In this document: positions 1 to 12,169 of the stretch, in pieces
How the letters are laid out: each line of letters begins with the position of its first letter
Position numbering within the stretch: the first letter of the stretch is position 1
NCBI RefSeq assembly: GCF_932526225.1
Contig: NC_064038.1
Coordinates: forward strand, 15,053,474 to 15,117,473
DNA: 64,000 nt
DNA from: Nematostella vectensis
Lineage: Eukaryota; Cnidaria; Anthozoa; Actiniaria; Edwardsiidae
Reading direction: 5' to 3'
Notes under the pieces: model-generated
Told to the model about the DNA's origin: nothing
The model's input: the letters and a program-made list of their open reading frames with translations, nothing else
Database searches by the model: none
Position numbers and translations under genes: made by a program

Positions 1-98
1 ATACCTATGACTGTGCACCCCCTCTCGGCCATTCCTGAGAACGCGCCTGAAAAATTAAAATGAACAGCTTCTAAAAAAATATTTTGTCTGTGTTATAC

Positions 99-1674
99 CT
101 GTTTCAGTAGGTTGTGTCGTCTCACCATTTCCAGTTAGATATGAAATATCTGAAAACAAGGGGAATATTTCTTTAGTATTTATAAAATCTTCTGCATGTG
201 AATATATATTGTCCTTAAATTTCAACTTTTTATCATTACTGATATCTTTGAGTTTTGCAGAACAAGGAACACATAGGATTTCAAATAAGAGGCTTGATCC
301 AGTTGTTTTTATTTTCTGTGGTGTTGCTGTCCATTTCCTCTTTTCTAGAAATTTTCAAAAGGTTGGATTCATCACATGCACAGTTCCCTAATGCAACATC
401 TTGAATTCAACAGTGCAAAGAATGGAGCAGAGGACTGTTTTACCTTTCACTTCAGTGGTATAAAAATTGGTTATCATCAGATATTATGCTTCTTCTGTTT
501 GAAGAAGCATAATGATATATGACTGCGCACCCCCAGGCAAATAAGACCTATCAGTCTCGAGATATCAGCATCAGACTCACACATTTAAATAACATGTTTC
601 ACTCTCAAGCTGAGATACACATTTCACAATCTGTCAACAAAATTTGCCTGATTTCGTGACCTCCTATAGCTTAGCAACCAATGAGAGAAAAAAAAAAAGC
701 TATGTGCACTGTTTAAAAAATACTGGAATTGTATGGCCTACATGGTTTAAGTACATAGTCTAAAATTAAACCATTTCATGGGGTAAATATAACATTTTTG
801 TTTGAGGGGAACATCTATACCCCCTCGTTTTTTTACAGCACTATACAGCGATATGACAGCTTCACTCTTTCAGAAAATTCTAATTCCTTCAGAAAATTCT
901 AACTTGAGAGGTCTGGCAAATGCTGGGTACATGTCTGTTGAAAACAAAGGCCCCCGCCTCCCACCACCGCCGCCCCACCCTCACAAATATAGTAACACAT
1001 CTTGATGGATGTCACACACAACAGAAGCCAACAATGGCAGAACAGTGGATGGAGTACCAACTACAATATTCTCACTTACCTTCTGTAGTAAAAAGTTTTG
1101 GTTTTAAGTCTCCATTTGAGTCTCTCGTCACCATTCCAATTGCTTTTTTATTTTTCTCATCTTCAAATATTGTGGCTCCAACAGCACTAGGTGGTATAAC
1201 TTCAGCATTCTCAACTTTCTTAACAATACGGTTCATAAAATGAAGTTTTATGACCTTTTTCTCCCAGAATGTGAAGGCGACGATGTCGCCCTGTTCAGAT
1301 TTTTTCCTTTTCTCGTCGGGGGAGTAGGATTTCCATTCTCCCAGATTGTACTTTGTATCACTGGGAAATGCACAGATCAATTTCAAAAATTCACCCCTGT
1401 CAATAAAATCTTTGACATGCACATAGTACTCGCCAGAATGTTTTTCGGAATACCTAACCGCAATCAGATTCTCCTTTTCACGAAAACTTTCTAATAAACT
1501 TGTTTTTGGAGTAATTAGTGTAACAGACTTGTCTAAGTCTATTTCTTGTTGGAACGCACTCCCTACACACTCGCTTAATTGTGTGTTAAAAGTTCCATCG
1601 TAAAGTAATCGCCGCAGCTGGAATAAACCTTTATAAGAAGGTTTCTCAGCGGCTAAAAATTTATCTTCCAACAT
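99..1674 (-). CDS. Unrecognised gene, first two exons (join 1674..1080, 344..99), continues left of window
   Basis: Exon 1 starts at ATG 1674 (an in-frame TAG lies upstream, so the start is credible) and ends at 1080 with the donor GTAAGTGAG, phase 1. A second exon at 344-99 follows an acceptor TTTCTAG, starts with the two bases needed to complete the codon, stays open for 81 codons and ends at a donor GTATAA. The matching phases are the main support. The product begins MLEDKFLAAEKPSYKGLF and has about 280 residues here; it is mixed alpha/beta-looking, lysine- and glutamate-rich (e.g. WKSYSPDEKRKKSEQGD), with no signal peptide or membrane segment. I do not recognise the family. The 3' part lies outside the window. 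Exon 2 has a weak polypyrimidine tract, so it is less certain than exon 1. Confidence 0.6.
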
Positions 1675-1854
1675 GCGGTCAGCACTCTTTGAATGGCTTC
1701 TTTTATAATTGGTCGCGTGATATTTCTACGAAGGACGCCGTTTCGAATGCGGGCTTATTATCCCACAGCGGATATACGCTTCACGCATGCGCTAGTCATT
1801 GTGGGCTCAAATAGTGGCCAGTAATTAATGAACGGAGCATGCGCTCTGGATCTC

Positions 1855-1874
1855 CCGTCCACGATCGTGGACGG
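1855..1874. repeat. Perfect 20-bp palindrome upstream of the 1674 start
   Basis: CCGTCCACGATCGTGGACGG is its own reverse complement. It lies about 180 bases upstream of the minus-strand ATG, so it could be a regulatory dyad or a repeat remnant; no function can be assigned from sequence. Confidence 0.6.
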
Positions 1875-1937
1875 CGGTTTGATCAAACGAGCTTGCGACC
1901 CATGGCAGAGGTATCTTTTCCACGCGAACGCCAGCCG

Positions 1938-1976
1938 AGCGAAGTACAGAGAAAAGAGGCCTCTGCTAGCAGGGAA
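1938..1976. repeat. Half copy of the 62-bp foldback element found at 14855-14916
   Basis: This stretch matches the right-hand 39 bases of the element at 14855-14916, including the terminal GCCTCTGCTAGCAGGGAA. The left inverted arm is missing, so it is a truncated or partial copy. It sits in the 5' flank of the minus-strand gene that starts at 1674. Confidence 0.6.
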
Positions 1977-2199
1977 GTTCACACGGCTCAGAGGTAAGTA
2001 CTTTAAGTACGCATCCTGAAGTGTATCATATAAGATATCCCACACCATACACAGCTATCCACACCATACACAGCTATCTACACTATACACTACGGAAGCC
2101 CATGAGGGCCACTCAAGGTTTTCGTTAACAACATCTCACCTTTCGGTCACGACTTTGAACTATTTGCGTCACGACAACTCACTTTGAGTGTCACGACAA

Positions 2200-2692
2200 A
2201 GCACTATTTGATTATCGCTTATTGCAGGTTTAGTTCACAATATCGCACTTTGTGCCTCAAAACATCGCACTTTGTGTCTTAAAAAACTCATCATTTTGCC
2301 TTTGCTTAAAACATTTCAGTATATCGTTCACGACATTCAACTTGTGCTTGTAACATAGCACTATTTGTCTATTGCATAAAATATTTGAATTTGGGCTTTA
2401 TAACATGGGACTTTGAGTCTTAAAAAATCTCGCGATTTGCCGAATGCCCAAATTATTTCAGGTTTTGTCTATTGCATAAAATATTCAACTTTGTGTCTAA
2501 AAAAATCTCGCGATTTGCCGAATGCGCAAATTATTTCAGTTTTTGTCTGTGCATTAAATATTTAACTTTGTGCTTCATAACACGGTACTTTGTGTCTTAA
2601 AAAATCTCGCGATTTACCGAATGCGCAAATCATTTCAGGTTTTGTCTATTGCATAAAATATTTAACTTTGTGCTTTATAACATGGGACTTTG
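2200..2692. repeat. Degenerate tandem repeat, units about 90-125 bp
   Basis: Phrases such as AAAATCTCGCGATTTGCCGA, ATTTCAGGTTTTGTCTATTG and AACTTTGTGCTT recur three or four times with substitutions. There is no open reading frame of note. The array runs directly into the 19-bp array that follows. Confidence 0.75.
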
Positions 2693-3571
2693 TATGTGTG
2701 TATGGTGTGGATAGCCGTGTATGGTGTGGATACCTGTGTATTGGTTGATAGCTGTGTATGGTGTGTATAGCTGTGTATGGTGTGTATAGCTGTGTATGGT
2801 GTGGATACCTGTGTATGGTGTGGATACCTGTGTATGGTGTGGATACCTGTGTATGATGTGTATAGCTGTGTATGATGTGTATAGCTGTGTATGGTGTGGA
2901 TACCTGTGTATGGTGTGGATACCTGTGTATGGTGTGGATACCTGTGTATGGTGTGGATACCTGTGTATGGTGTGGATACCTGTGTATGGGTTGATAGCTG
3001 TGTATGGTGTGTATAGCTGTGTATGGTGTGTATAGCTGTGTATGGTGTGTATAGCTGTGTATGGTGTGGATACCTGTGTATGTTGTGGATACCTGTGTAT
3101 GGGTTGATAGCTGTGTATGGTGTGTATAGCTGTGTATGGTGTGGATACCTGTGTATGGGGTGGATACCTGTGTATGGTGTGTATAGCTGTGTATGGTGTG
3201 GATACCTGTGTATGGTGTGGATACCTGTGTATGGGTTGATAGCTGTGTATGGTGTGTATAGCTGTGTATGGTGTGTATAGCTGTGTATGGTGTGGATACC
3301 TGTGTATGGTGTGGATACCTGTGTATGGTGTGGATACCTGTGTATGGGGAGGATAGCTGTGTATGGGGAGGATAGCTGTGTATGGTGTGGATACCTGTGT
3401 ATGGTGTGGATACCTGTGTATGGTGTGGATACCTGTGTATGGTGTGGATACCTGTGTATGGTGTGGATACCTGTGTATGGTGTGGATACCTGTGTATGGT
3501 GTGGATAGCTGTATATGGTGTGGATAGCTGTGTATGGTGTGGATACCTGTGTATGGTGTGGATAGCTTTTT
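2693..3571. repeat. 19-bp minisatellite (TGTGTATGGTGTGGATACC and variants), about 45 units
   Basis: Units of 19 bases alternate between GGATACC, GTATAGC and GGATAGC endings. Short copies also occur at 2040-2080, so the array once extended further or has spread. Long open frames across it on both strands are a by-product of the repeat lacking stop codons. I do not regard them as genes. Confidence 0.95.
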
Positions 3572-3584
3572 ATTTGTGAGTCCT

Positions 3585-3607
3585 CCCCCCCCCCCCCCCC
3601 CCCCCCC
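3585..3607. repeat. Homopolymer C run (23 C)
   Basis: Uninterrupted C tract directly after the 19-bp array. It is one of several unusually long G/C runs in this window. Confidence 0.95.
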
Positions 3608-4581
3608 ACAGGGCAAATTTAGCAAGGGAAGTTGACTGAATTTCCTGAAGGAGTTAGTTTGTACCCCTGCAAAAAATTTATTTTCTCCTTGAGTTTTTAC
3701 TGCTCTCCCCTGCACTTCTGAAATAGTACAAGGGATGGTGAAATATTTATTTCTAGACTATTAGCTTTTTTAGTCACAGATGAGAAAACTCCAGGGTGAT
3801 AATAAACCCTGTCCTCCGTAGGAAAAATAAACTACTTTATGCAAATACCCCCCCCTCCCCACCCCTGTGACTGTTATTCATATAGAAAGGTACCCATAAG
3901 CTTAAAAAACCGGAAGATCGCCCCTAAAAGGCCACATTTAGATGAAATCTCCAGGTAAAATGACACAAATTTGATGTTTCTCTACTGAAAAATTCCTATC
4001 CTCGGGATAAGCAAATTACAGTTCGTCCGACGGATCATTGCGAACACTGCAAAATCTACTAGTTGCAGTAGTCTCGTATGCCTCGATTTTTGCCTTGCCC
4101 TTTTCAATTGAAGATACAGACATCCATTGACCACCGTTTCCATTTTTCCAGGTTCCATCTCGTTCGAAAAAGCCCGCGAAAAATCTTAAATTCCATATAA
4201 GTGTATGCTGTCAGTTGAATCTAACTCACTTCCGGTAAAAAAAACTTCCGGTAAACTTTTGGAGCATGGTGAAAGATCGTCAGCTGAAAAGGTCAGTATA
4301 GATCACAACACTCACATGGACACCAGCGGAATTATCGTTTATTCCTTTTTTTTTTTCTACAAAAATTTATTTGTACGCGAGGGACCGGCCCTTTCAGCCG
4401 TGTGAAGAAGTTTGAGTTCACAAGGTTCGTGAACTTCACAACACTCAAAAGGACGTAAGTAAATAAGTGAAAAATTCAGTTGTTTTCAGTATGCTTTGGG
4501 GTTGTTTTGTGCAGGTTTTTGCTGCTTTGGTGGAACACAGCCGTAGATATCAGTTATAAATGCCAAATAAACAAGGAAAAC
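3608..4581. other. Intergenic stretch, no gene seen
   Basis: No frame here has splice-site support or protein-like composition. A short C-rich tract sits near 3849. Nothing else stood out. Confidence 0.5.
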
Positions 4582-4656
4582 ATGAGAAAGCAGCCGATCT
4601 CCTCTTACTTCACGTCCGTACGACGAGCATACGACCGTGAGAGACTTGACTCTAAT
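4582..4656 (+). CDS. Candidate first coding exon with a PIP-box-like N-terminus
   Basis: ATG at 4582 opens 25 codons ending at a possible donor (AAT|GTAAAT), phase 0. The peptide begins MRKQPISSYFTSVRRAY. The KxxIxxYF core followed by basic residues resembles the PCNA-interacting (PIP) motifs at the N-termini of proteins such as Cdt1, with the usual first Gln replaced by Lys. That comparison is only a motif resemblance. No second exon could be placed with confidence before the assembly gap at 4902, so this may equally be a chance frame. Confidence 0.25.
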
Positions 4657-4839
4657 GTAAATATGCTAATTACTTTATTCTAATGACCGTCCTTCTGAGC
4701 CGTGTGAACGAGTGCTGACCCACACTAGTCCCCCTCTAAGCAGCCTGCTGGAACCACAGGTAGGCCGCTCAATGCTCGGCAACTACATTGGCGAAGGAAC
4801 TAGCCTAAGAAAAGTCTCACCTACGTGTCACGTTGCACC

Positions 4840-4901
4840 GTGTAGCGTCGTAATTTGTAATATCTGTCACAATTTGTAATAACCATGTCGCAATTTGTAA
4901 T
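4840..4901. repeat. Tandem repeat (AATTTGTAAT units of about 22 bp) running into the gap
   Basis: Three copies of a CGTAATTTGTAAT / CACAATTTGTAAT / CGCAATTTGTAAT unit end exactly at the run of Ns. The gap is therefore probably an unresolved tandem array. Confidence 0.7.
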
Positions 4902-5101
4902 NNNNNNNNNNNNNNNNNNNNNNNNNNNNNNNNNNNNNNNNNNNNNNNNNNNNNNNNNNNNNNNNNNNNNNNNNNNNNNNNNNNNNNNNNNNNNNNNNNN
5001 NNNNNNNNNNNNNNNNNNNNNNNNNNNNNNNNNNNNNNNNNNNNNNNNNNNNNNNNNNNNNNNNNNNNNNNNNNNNNNNNNNNNNNNNNNNNNNNNNNNN
5101 N
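4902..5101. other. Assembly gap (200 N)
   Basis: Exactly 200 undetermined bases, a conventional placeholder length, so the true size is unknown. It removes the 3' continuation of the SAXO exon on the minus strand. Confidence 1.
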
Positions 5102-5914
5102 GCTGGAAATCAGCATTCTTAGTGGTTTCCCTCTGCATGGGCTTGTCTGTCGCAAAGAGGTCGCTAATTGGCCGATACATCGCGGCTTTAGGGGCGTTGC
5201 GGAAATCCTGGTAGTCTGTCTTGAAGATTGACGTGCTGCTGAAATGGTTGCTCTGGGGCGACATACTCATCCCTCTTCTTCTCCATCTTAGGGGGGGATC
5301 TCTTGGGCGTGAAGTACGTGAGATTAGTCGTAGTCTTGTCCATGGATCCGGACATCCTGATCTTGTCTGGTTGCCGAGCTGTCGGTCTTGGAGGTTGATT
5401 AAACCTCATGAAGTCCTGTCTATGTATTGAAGTCTCGTTGAATGGCTGTTCGGGCGGGGCGTATGTTTTACTGCGCGAGATTTTCTCTAACGGTTCGGGT
5501 TTCCACGTTCTGTAGTCTCCATGTGATGTGGACATGTACTGAATCTGCGCCGAGGGAACTCGCATGGTTATGCCCTTTAGGTACGGGTTCATTCTCGCTG
5601 GCGGGGCCCTTGAGCCCCGGTAATGGTCCTTATTCTCAGAAACAGTCACAAACCTGTTAGGATTAGGGACATACTTTTCGGGCTCTTTTTTCTTCGGGGG
5701 GCTAACTTCGTGCGTTATGTAAGACGTTTTGCTAGTGGTGTTATCTGGGATGTCCCCTTCAGGGTGTAGAAGGTCCCTGGGGCGGTGGAATGGACCTCGT
5801 TGGGCGCTTTTGCGATGGTAATTTCCCTTGTACTCGGTAACACTGCATTTGTCTTCGCGTTCTTTGTTAATAACCCGGTTAGGATCAGAAGAGCCGTGTG
5901 GACAACGGTGCCGC
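5102..5914 (-). CDS. SAXO: SAXO-family protein (stabiliser of axonemal microtubules), internal exon, partial
   Basis: SAXO (FAM154) proteins bind and stabilise ciliary and centriolar microtubules through repeated Mn motifs. On the minus strand an acceptor (AAACAG, then 5914) opens a frame beginning RHRCPHGSSDPN, like the cysteine/histidine-rich N-terminal segment of SAXO. It is followed by Mn-like repeats: KCSVTEYKGNYHRK, TSKTSYITHEVSPPKK, FNETSIHRQDFMRFNQ and FSSTSIFKTDYQDFRN. The APPEQPF / APEQPF phrase recurs before two of them. The frame shifts by one base near 5246, where an extra T in CCATTTCAGC moves the last repeats into another frame. This lies close to the gap and may be a sequencing error rather than a dead gene. 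The first exon and the C-terminus are not visible. Confidence 0.8.
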
Positions 5915-6141
5915 CTGTTTAAGATAAAATGATAATATTTCAATCTACCAAAAGGGCATAGATTATCTTATTAATGAAATGTGAAAATAGCGCCCTGTTA
6001 CTTTCTTAAATTTGTGAGCCAGTGCCACACAACAATTGTCACAACATAACACCGAATCTGTCACACAACCGACATAACACACGGTAACTGTCACACAACA
6101 GAGCGTCACACAAAACAGTAAGCGTCAAACAATACTGCAAG

Positions 6142-6370
6142 GCTAGTGCTGAAAAACGCAAGACTAGTTCCAGTACCGCGCGGTTAAACCAGCCCTTTTG
6201 TTTTGAAATGGCGGTTTTTTACCGGCGAACTGTCACATTTTGGCGAATGCTAAGAAAACTAGACCAAACCCAAGGCTACAATTTTCTTTATGACCCCCTC
6301 TTTATGACATTATGATTGTGCTTTTTTTTCGCCAGAGCACGTGCATGCGCATAGGTTATTCAGCACTGTC
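6142..6370 (+). mobile_element. MITE-like element with CAGTGCTGAA-type inverted ends (copy 1)
   Basis: It starts GCTAGTGCTGAAAAACG and ends TTATTCAGCACTGTC, an imperfect inverted repeat. It is closely similar to the reverse complement of 46141-46474 but lacks about 105 internal bases. The flanks TACTGCAAG and TACTGAAAA match at 7 of 9 positions, compatible with an old 9-bp target duplication. It encodes nothing. Confidence 0.7.
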
Positions 6371-8675
6371 TACTGAAAAAAACATAAACGTAACACAACA
6401 CGACAAGCGTGACTTAGCACCGCTGATGTCACGCGACATTGTTAGCGTTACAAAACACCTTAAAACGTCAAACAAGACAGAAATGCAAGACGAAATTACA
6501 ACCGTAATTTTAAACGGAAACTGCCCTATTCACGGTTAAAGCGACAGTTAATGAATGATATGAGTTTGTTTACCGTAATAGTAAGCTATGACTAAGCCAC
6601 AGGAATGTACTGCAAGTTTATCGGAGATTCCTTTTTTATCGTAAACCATGAAAGAAATATTGCACGTGTCAATGACTTAATTACCACTTTCCGAGTTTTT
6701 AAGATAAAACTGTTGACTTTATAGTCATACAGAGATTTGCAATATAGATTTCACATTTGCGCCAAGAAACATTTGCCTTTTTGAAACAGTTTGTTAAGAC
6801 AACTTTTTTCCCCAAGATACAGCTATCGTACAGCCATTCAAACTGAAAATCAATTATTGTCAGTAAGAATCGGTTTGATGACGAAAGGAGCACCGAATAC
6901 TGTAGATAGATGTAGATTATCAGGGTTAGATAGATATGCTATTAACCGACATTCCCCTACGCTGTCTTTTGGTATGAGAGCCAACATTTGTAGTTTAGTG
7001 AAGCGGTGAATTTTTTCGCACTAAGTTATGGACGGATGTAGAAATAAACAACCAAAAAGTATCAAAACACTCATCATGTTTACTATTGTATAAAAGTAAG
7101 CAATAATCAAGTGCAAATCTCGGTATATAGTATTAAACAACAACAACAGAAAAAAGAATATCAGCAGCGAACTAGAAATACGACAACACTCACTGAATGA
7201 CAAAAAAGAGCGTGACAAAGTTCTTTGCTATTTTAGAAAAGTTATTTGAGGCCATTCATTTTTTATAAACGTGATAAAAAGGTTATCGATTTTCGGTATC
7301 TATAGAAGTTCAAGCATAACTTAATTACAAAAACACTTTATATCACATGACCCACGAGGTCCTGTTTAGGAATACTCCTTTATCTCCGTCTGCCAATTTT
7401 TGGCTTTTCCCCTTCAAACATTATATGCACAAAGGTTACTGTGCCCCAACGCTTTTCGCACAGCTAAGAGTTCCAAGGACAAATTCTTTGGGAAGGACAC
7501 TAAACTGGGTTTCTGTCAGTTCAGATGGTAAAGTGGTCTCTGATTGGTTATCACTTAGAGGACCCGCTCTCATTGGCTTATACTCGAAAAGCCACTGAAG
7601 TGCAATGAAGAAACGGGCAGTGTTGAAAGCACGCGTACAAAAAATAAACTTATGCTGATGCTTGAGTTGCCGATACAAAACAAAGAAAAATAATCGTGGA
7701 TTGGAAACGGAATATTAAAGGTAAGCATCGTAACAGTTAACACATTCACAAGAATTCCCAAGAAGCACCACCAGTCAGATATCAGTACAAAAATCGAACG
7801 TAAGTAAGAACACAACTATAAAATAAACTTCTTAATTGTTTTACTATTTTACTTAGGTAGACTAAGATAAACGATTGTCAATTGCTGTTATCTGTAAAAA
7901 AATAGTAACAATAGGGCAAAAGCCACAATAGCTTTTATAGCTTTAGTTAATTTGAAATAGAAATGGCTCGGAACACAGTAATATTTATCCGCATTATTTG
8001 TTAATTGTTCCACAGCTAATATTAATTCTTTTGTTTAAAACAGTAAAAATATGGTGTTTGTTATAAGAAACCCATCTTGTTCTAAACGAAATAATAAAAA
8101 TGATATTTTTATTGTATCAAAGGAACGTTGACCTAAGACCGCTTAAATTTTGTGATAAAACTGCTTTGCTGTGCAGTTTGGTCGACTAGAATTTGCCCTG
8201 ATGAAATGGTCAAACATGCTCCACCACGTCACTACACTACCCTTACTCGAACTCGGATTACTCGAATCCCTACCTACATAATTCTTACTGAGTTCGATTT
8301 ACCTTGGATCTGATCCCAATTTACAGTCATTCGGGAGAAGACTCCCTGCTAGTTTGCTTAGTATCAAGCTTGAAACTAACTGTCTTGTAAGCACAAGACA
8401 CCCCACAGACAATTCGAGCTACTTTTGAGCTTTCTTATCCCTTCATCGTGAACGTGATTTTTTGCTCTCCTCAAAACTAGAACCGAATTTTCGGGTCTTC
8501 TAGTAATCGAAAATCTTTTCACGATATAATACGGGGATAAAAATCAAATCTCAACAATGGCATTATAAAAAGCACACTTTTTTCGCATTTGCAGAGTAAT
8601 AAAATAGCCAATCTTGCCTATTCAACTGCACAAATACAATACATAGCCGTAGCAGGCCTCCAATTATTGGAGCGT

Positions 8676-8706
<31 letters not shown>

Positions 8707-8813
8707 CGATACAGACACGTTTCGCTTCGCTCAAATCGTTCTCGCCGCGAAGTTCGGAGTCTCTGGTCCCAAGGGTATTTATGGATTGCAACTCCCCCCC
8801 CCCCCCCCCCCCC
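8676..8813. repeat. G28 run and C20 run flanking 90 bp (foldback-capable)
   Basis: Twenty-eight consecutive G (8676-8703) and, 90 bases on, twenty consecutive C (8794-8813). The two runs could pair into a hairpin, and the G run alone could form quadruplexes. The segment between them shows no recognisable element. Confidence 0.9.
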
Positions 8814-9099
8814 GCGGGGACATCAACTTCCTGTAATTTTCCTATGTTGAATGCTTCAGATAAACCCACTTTTACAGACAACAGACGGTACTCTAGCATA
8901 AAAGTGACTTTTTAATTGTATATGTTATATTATTGTGCGAAAAAGACAAGCATAAGATCAAGTTCAAGTCGCTATTGCAAAAGATCAAAATATCAAATAA
9001 ATAGAGCTCACTATATAGCTATTGTTCCTCATTTCTAGCTTTATGTGTAGACAAGTCTCCACAAACTCCAATCAGCCATTCAAAGCGAACGGGGGAATT

Positions 9100-9164
9100 T
9101 ACCATATAAGGAACCCCTCCCCCGTGTCTTTACCATATATGGACCCCCTCCCCCGTGTCTGATA
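9100..9164. repeat. Imperfect direct duplication of a 30-bp unit
   Basis: TTACCATATA followed by GGA(A)CCCCTCCCCCGTGTCT occurs twice in tandem. Confidence 0.8.
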
Positions 9165-11720
9165 GATTTTTGGGGGGTTTTAATTTTTTTTATCAACGAA
9201 ATGGGCGTTTACTTACAGCAAACACTTAATTAACATTCACTCCTAACAATCAAAGAACAGATATATAGGAATTCGAAGAACGTTGAAAGGAGTGAACATA
9301 GAAATAGCTTCGTTTGGACGCTGAAAAGATGCTGAGACGCCCCTACAAAACACTCAATTTTTAATCTTGGTAAAGAAAGCGAAAGCTTTTTGACGCAACA
9401 TTTGAATACCTTAGTGCGTACAACCCAAAGCTCGGTGACGTTTCATCTCAGCTTTGATCAGATATAGGTCACTAAAATCCCATGCTAAACTGACTAAAGA
9501 TTAAATCGATTCAGTATTGATACCTAGCACAAAGAGATATATCTTTCTTTTGGATTTTGCTTGAGTTGTGGGACTAGATATTTTAATCAATTTTGCGACA
9601 GCCAATTAGAAGCGTTGAATATCACTCGAGTCTGCGCAGAAAGGTAAGTTCAGGCACGCGTAAAATTATCTTGACTGTATTATGAAATAGAAATTTGTGT
9701 GTATGTCTGGTAGCATAAGAAAACGGCGGAGCTCGGAATTTTTAATGATCCAACTTCATACGTATAATTCAAGGGAAATATATATTTATATGTCATACAA
9801 ACTAACAGACACTGAGGAAGCAATGTTTTCGCGGTGACCTCGATAACGTAGGAAACCTAGAATTACTATGTGTCGGAAGTACCCTTTTAACTATCTAACT
9901 AGTAGCGGTCAGACAGACCTATAGCGATCAGTGATAGCACCATCTAGAAATTACCGCGCCAAATAAAGGGGAGGGGTTGCCTCCCCCTCATTTTAAAGAA
10001 AAATGCTATAAAAAGAGCCACTCATTTATGTATTTACTCTTACTTTTTCGTGTTGGAACCCCGCAATCCCCTTTCTGATAAAGAAATCTAGAATCCGCCC
10101 CTAGAATAACGCCGGGCGGCGTAAAGGGCTGTTCGATTTACGTGATTTTTTTTTTCTTTTCTCGTGACTTTGAAGCCATGTCGGAATTTTTCGTGTAAAA
10201 ATAAATAAAAGCTAAACATATAATATAAATGATATCTCGAGGAAAGCAAGTATTTGATGCTGCTATGAAATCATATTAGAATTTTTGTAGCTGGATAATT
10301 ATTCCTTTTCTATAAAATTATTCTCATGATCACCTTTTTTAGCAACAAAAATATTTACCTCCATTCCAATCATTACGGCATAATGTACAAAATCAAATCA
10401 ATATTTTCTCTGGGTTTATTCTCCTCGCGGATGAAGTAACGCGACCAGAAGCAAAGTATTTTTGTGTGGCCTTATCGTCACTCGATAGGCACAATCTGCT
10501 TATTCACGCCTTCCATATTAAAGTCATCGAAATATTTATCATCGAAACAGAAAAGTCTTAGACAAGAAGCTCAAAAAAAAGGGATGACCTACCAAAACAA
10601 TTATAAATTACAGCACGATAGCAGAAATAATACAATGATGTACAAAACGGATTGCACAAAGCAGTTGCCCTTGGTTACTGAGACAGTAAAGACGATTTTA
10701 GGACTTGTATTCGAGCGTATTGTTCAAAGACAGATAAGAAATCAGAGCTACCGGTAATGGCAAAGTTACCATCTTCAATTATCACCGTTAACTTAGGAAC
10801 GGTCGCAAACTTTCATGTGCCATAAATTATAAAGTCAAATAGCGCGTCTCATCCAGTTTTAATTAAAAATACGCCAAAGGATATTCTTTCATGGCACCTT
10901 ATGTAAGGGCTCTCCTTGTAAAATCGTACTGGTACCATGTTATTAGTATGTGTCGCTCTTGGCAACGATCAGACAGAAGGTCATGAATTCGACACTTTAC
11001 GATTATGAAGATGGTAATATAATTGAAATTCGCTTCTAGCTCTGACTAAATCTGCACTTGCACCTCTTATATCCGGAAAAGCAAATCCCAGAATGATTCG
11101 CACTCGTTGACTTGTGATGAATAACTCCTAAATGGCTTTCCGAAGGTGTTCAGAGCAATAATAAATTCATTGTCAAAAGTTACAGACATTAGCTTCTATC
11201 GGTTTTTATCACACACTACGGAACTAATATTCTCTCCTAAGAGTATTTGAAGTAAAAACAAGGGATATGAAGCAGGAAATATTAGATTTTCAGCCTCAGA
11301 ATACAAAATCACGCGGGATAGAGATAACAACACAAGCTGTGCTTTTAGTTGGTAAAAGTAAAAGTCGCTCGATAGCGCGTAGCTTAAAACGATAAGGAGT
11401 TAACACTTACCCACAACTGCAGATCTGACAGATACACTTCTTTGTCATAATGTGTCTCGATAGAGCAGGAATCCTGCACTAATACACGATGAACGCTTGA
11501 GTTTGAAGGAATTCGTGTCGAGTTTGTGAGAGAGCGGTGCACTGTTGTGTGACGTTGTCATGGCAATGACTTGCTATCACTATAATAACAGTTTTAATTG
11601 ATATTCAGTCTGACACGGTAGGTGATTGTTTAACCTGGGTGTCCGAACAATAATAATAGGCAGGTAATATTATAATCTTCATCTTTTTTATATTTTTGTT
11701 GCATATATTTTGCAAAATAT

Positions 11721-11812
11721 TTCTGTTGGAAAGACAGATAACAAATCTGTCTTTCTGTTGGAAAGACAGATAACAAATCTGTCTTTCTGTTGGAAAGACA
11801 GATAACAAATCG
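11721..11812. repeat. 32-bp minisatellite, about 2.8 units
   Basis: CTGTTGGAAAGACAGATAAC plus AAATCTGTCTTT repeats with a period of exactly 32 bases. Each unit also contains AAAGACAGAT and ATCTGTCTTT, which are inverted copies of one another. Confidence 0.95.
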
Positions 11813-12077
11813 CTTAAATATATTCCCAAAAGCAAACAAATATTACAATCAGTTAAGTGTTTAAATATTAATAACATCTAAGTCGCTAAAAGGTACGTTT
11901 TAATTTTTAATATATTTATCTTATAATTGCTATACGGTAAGAGAGGACGAATAGAAACACATATCCTAATCTCAGAAAACTTTTGTTGTGCTACCGCATA
12001 AATTGTAAATAAAGCATATCGTTTTATCTGAGATGACCGAGAATATGAGTTGTTTCACAGAAATAAAAGGACAATAG

Positions 12078-12169
12078 TCTGGTTCCAGGAGCCTCAAACG
12101 TCTCTCTATTTAGTGGCCAGAAGCTCGCTGGCCTCTAACTAGAGAGACTTTCGAGGCTCTGGAACCAGA
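12078..12169. repeat. Imperfect hairpin (foldback) element
   Basis: GGTTCCAGGAGCCTC near the left end pairs with GAGGCTCTGGAACC at the right end. The two arms of about 38 bases are mostly complementary around a short loop. It looks like a small MITE; no target duplication was recognised. Confidence 0.7.

Noticed and set aside
2662..3715. Open frames of 300 or more codons rich in HTIHRYPHHTQ
   Set aside because: They are read from the 19-bp minisatellite; the protein sequence is just the repeat in successive frames and there is no conserved domain or splice support.
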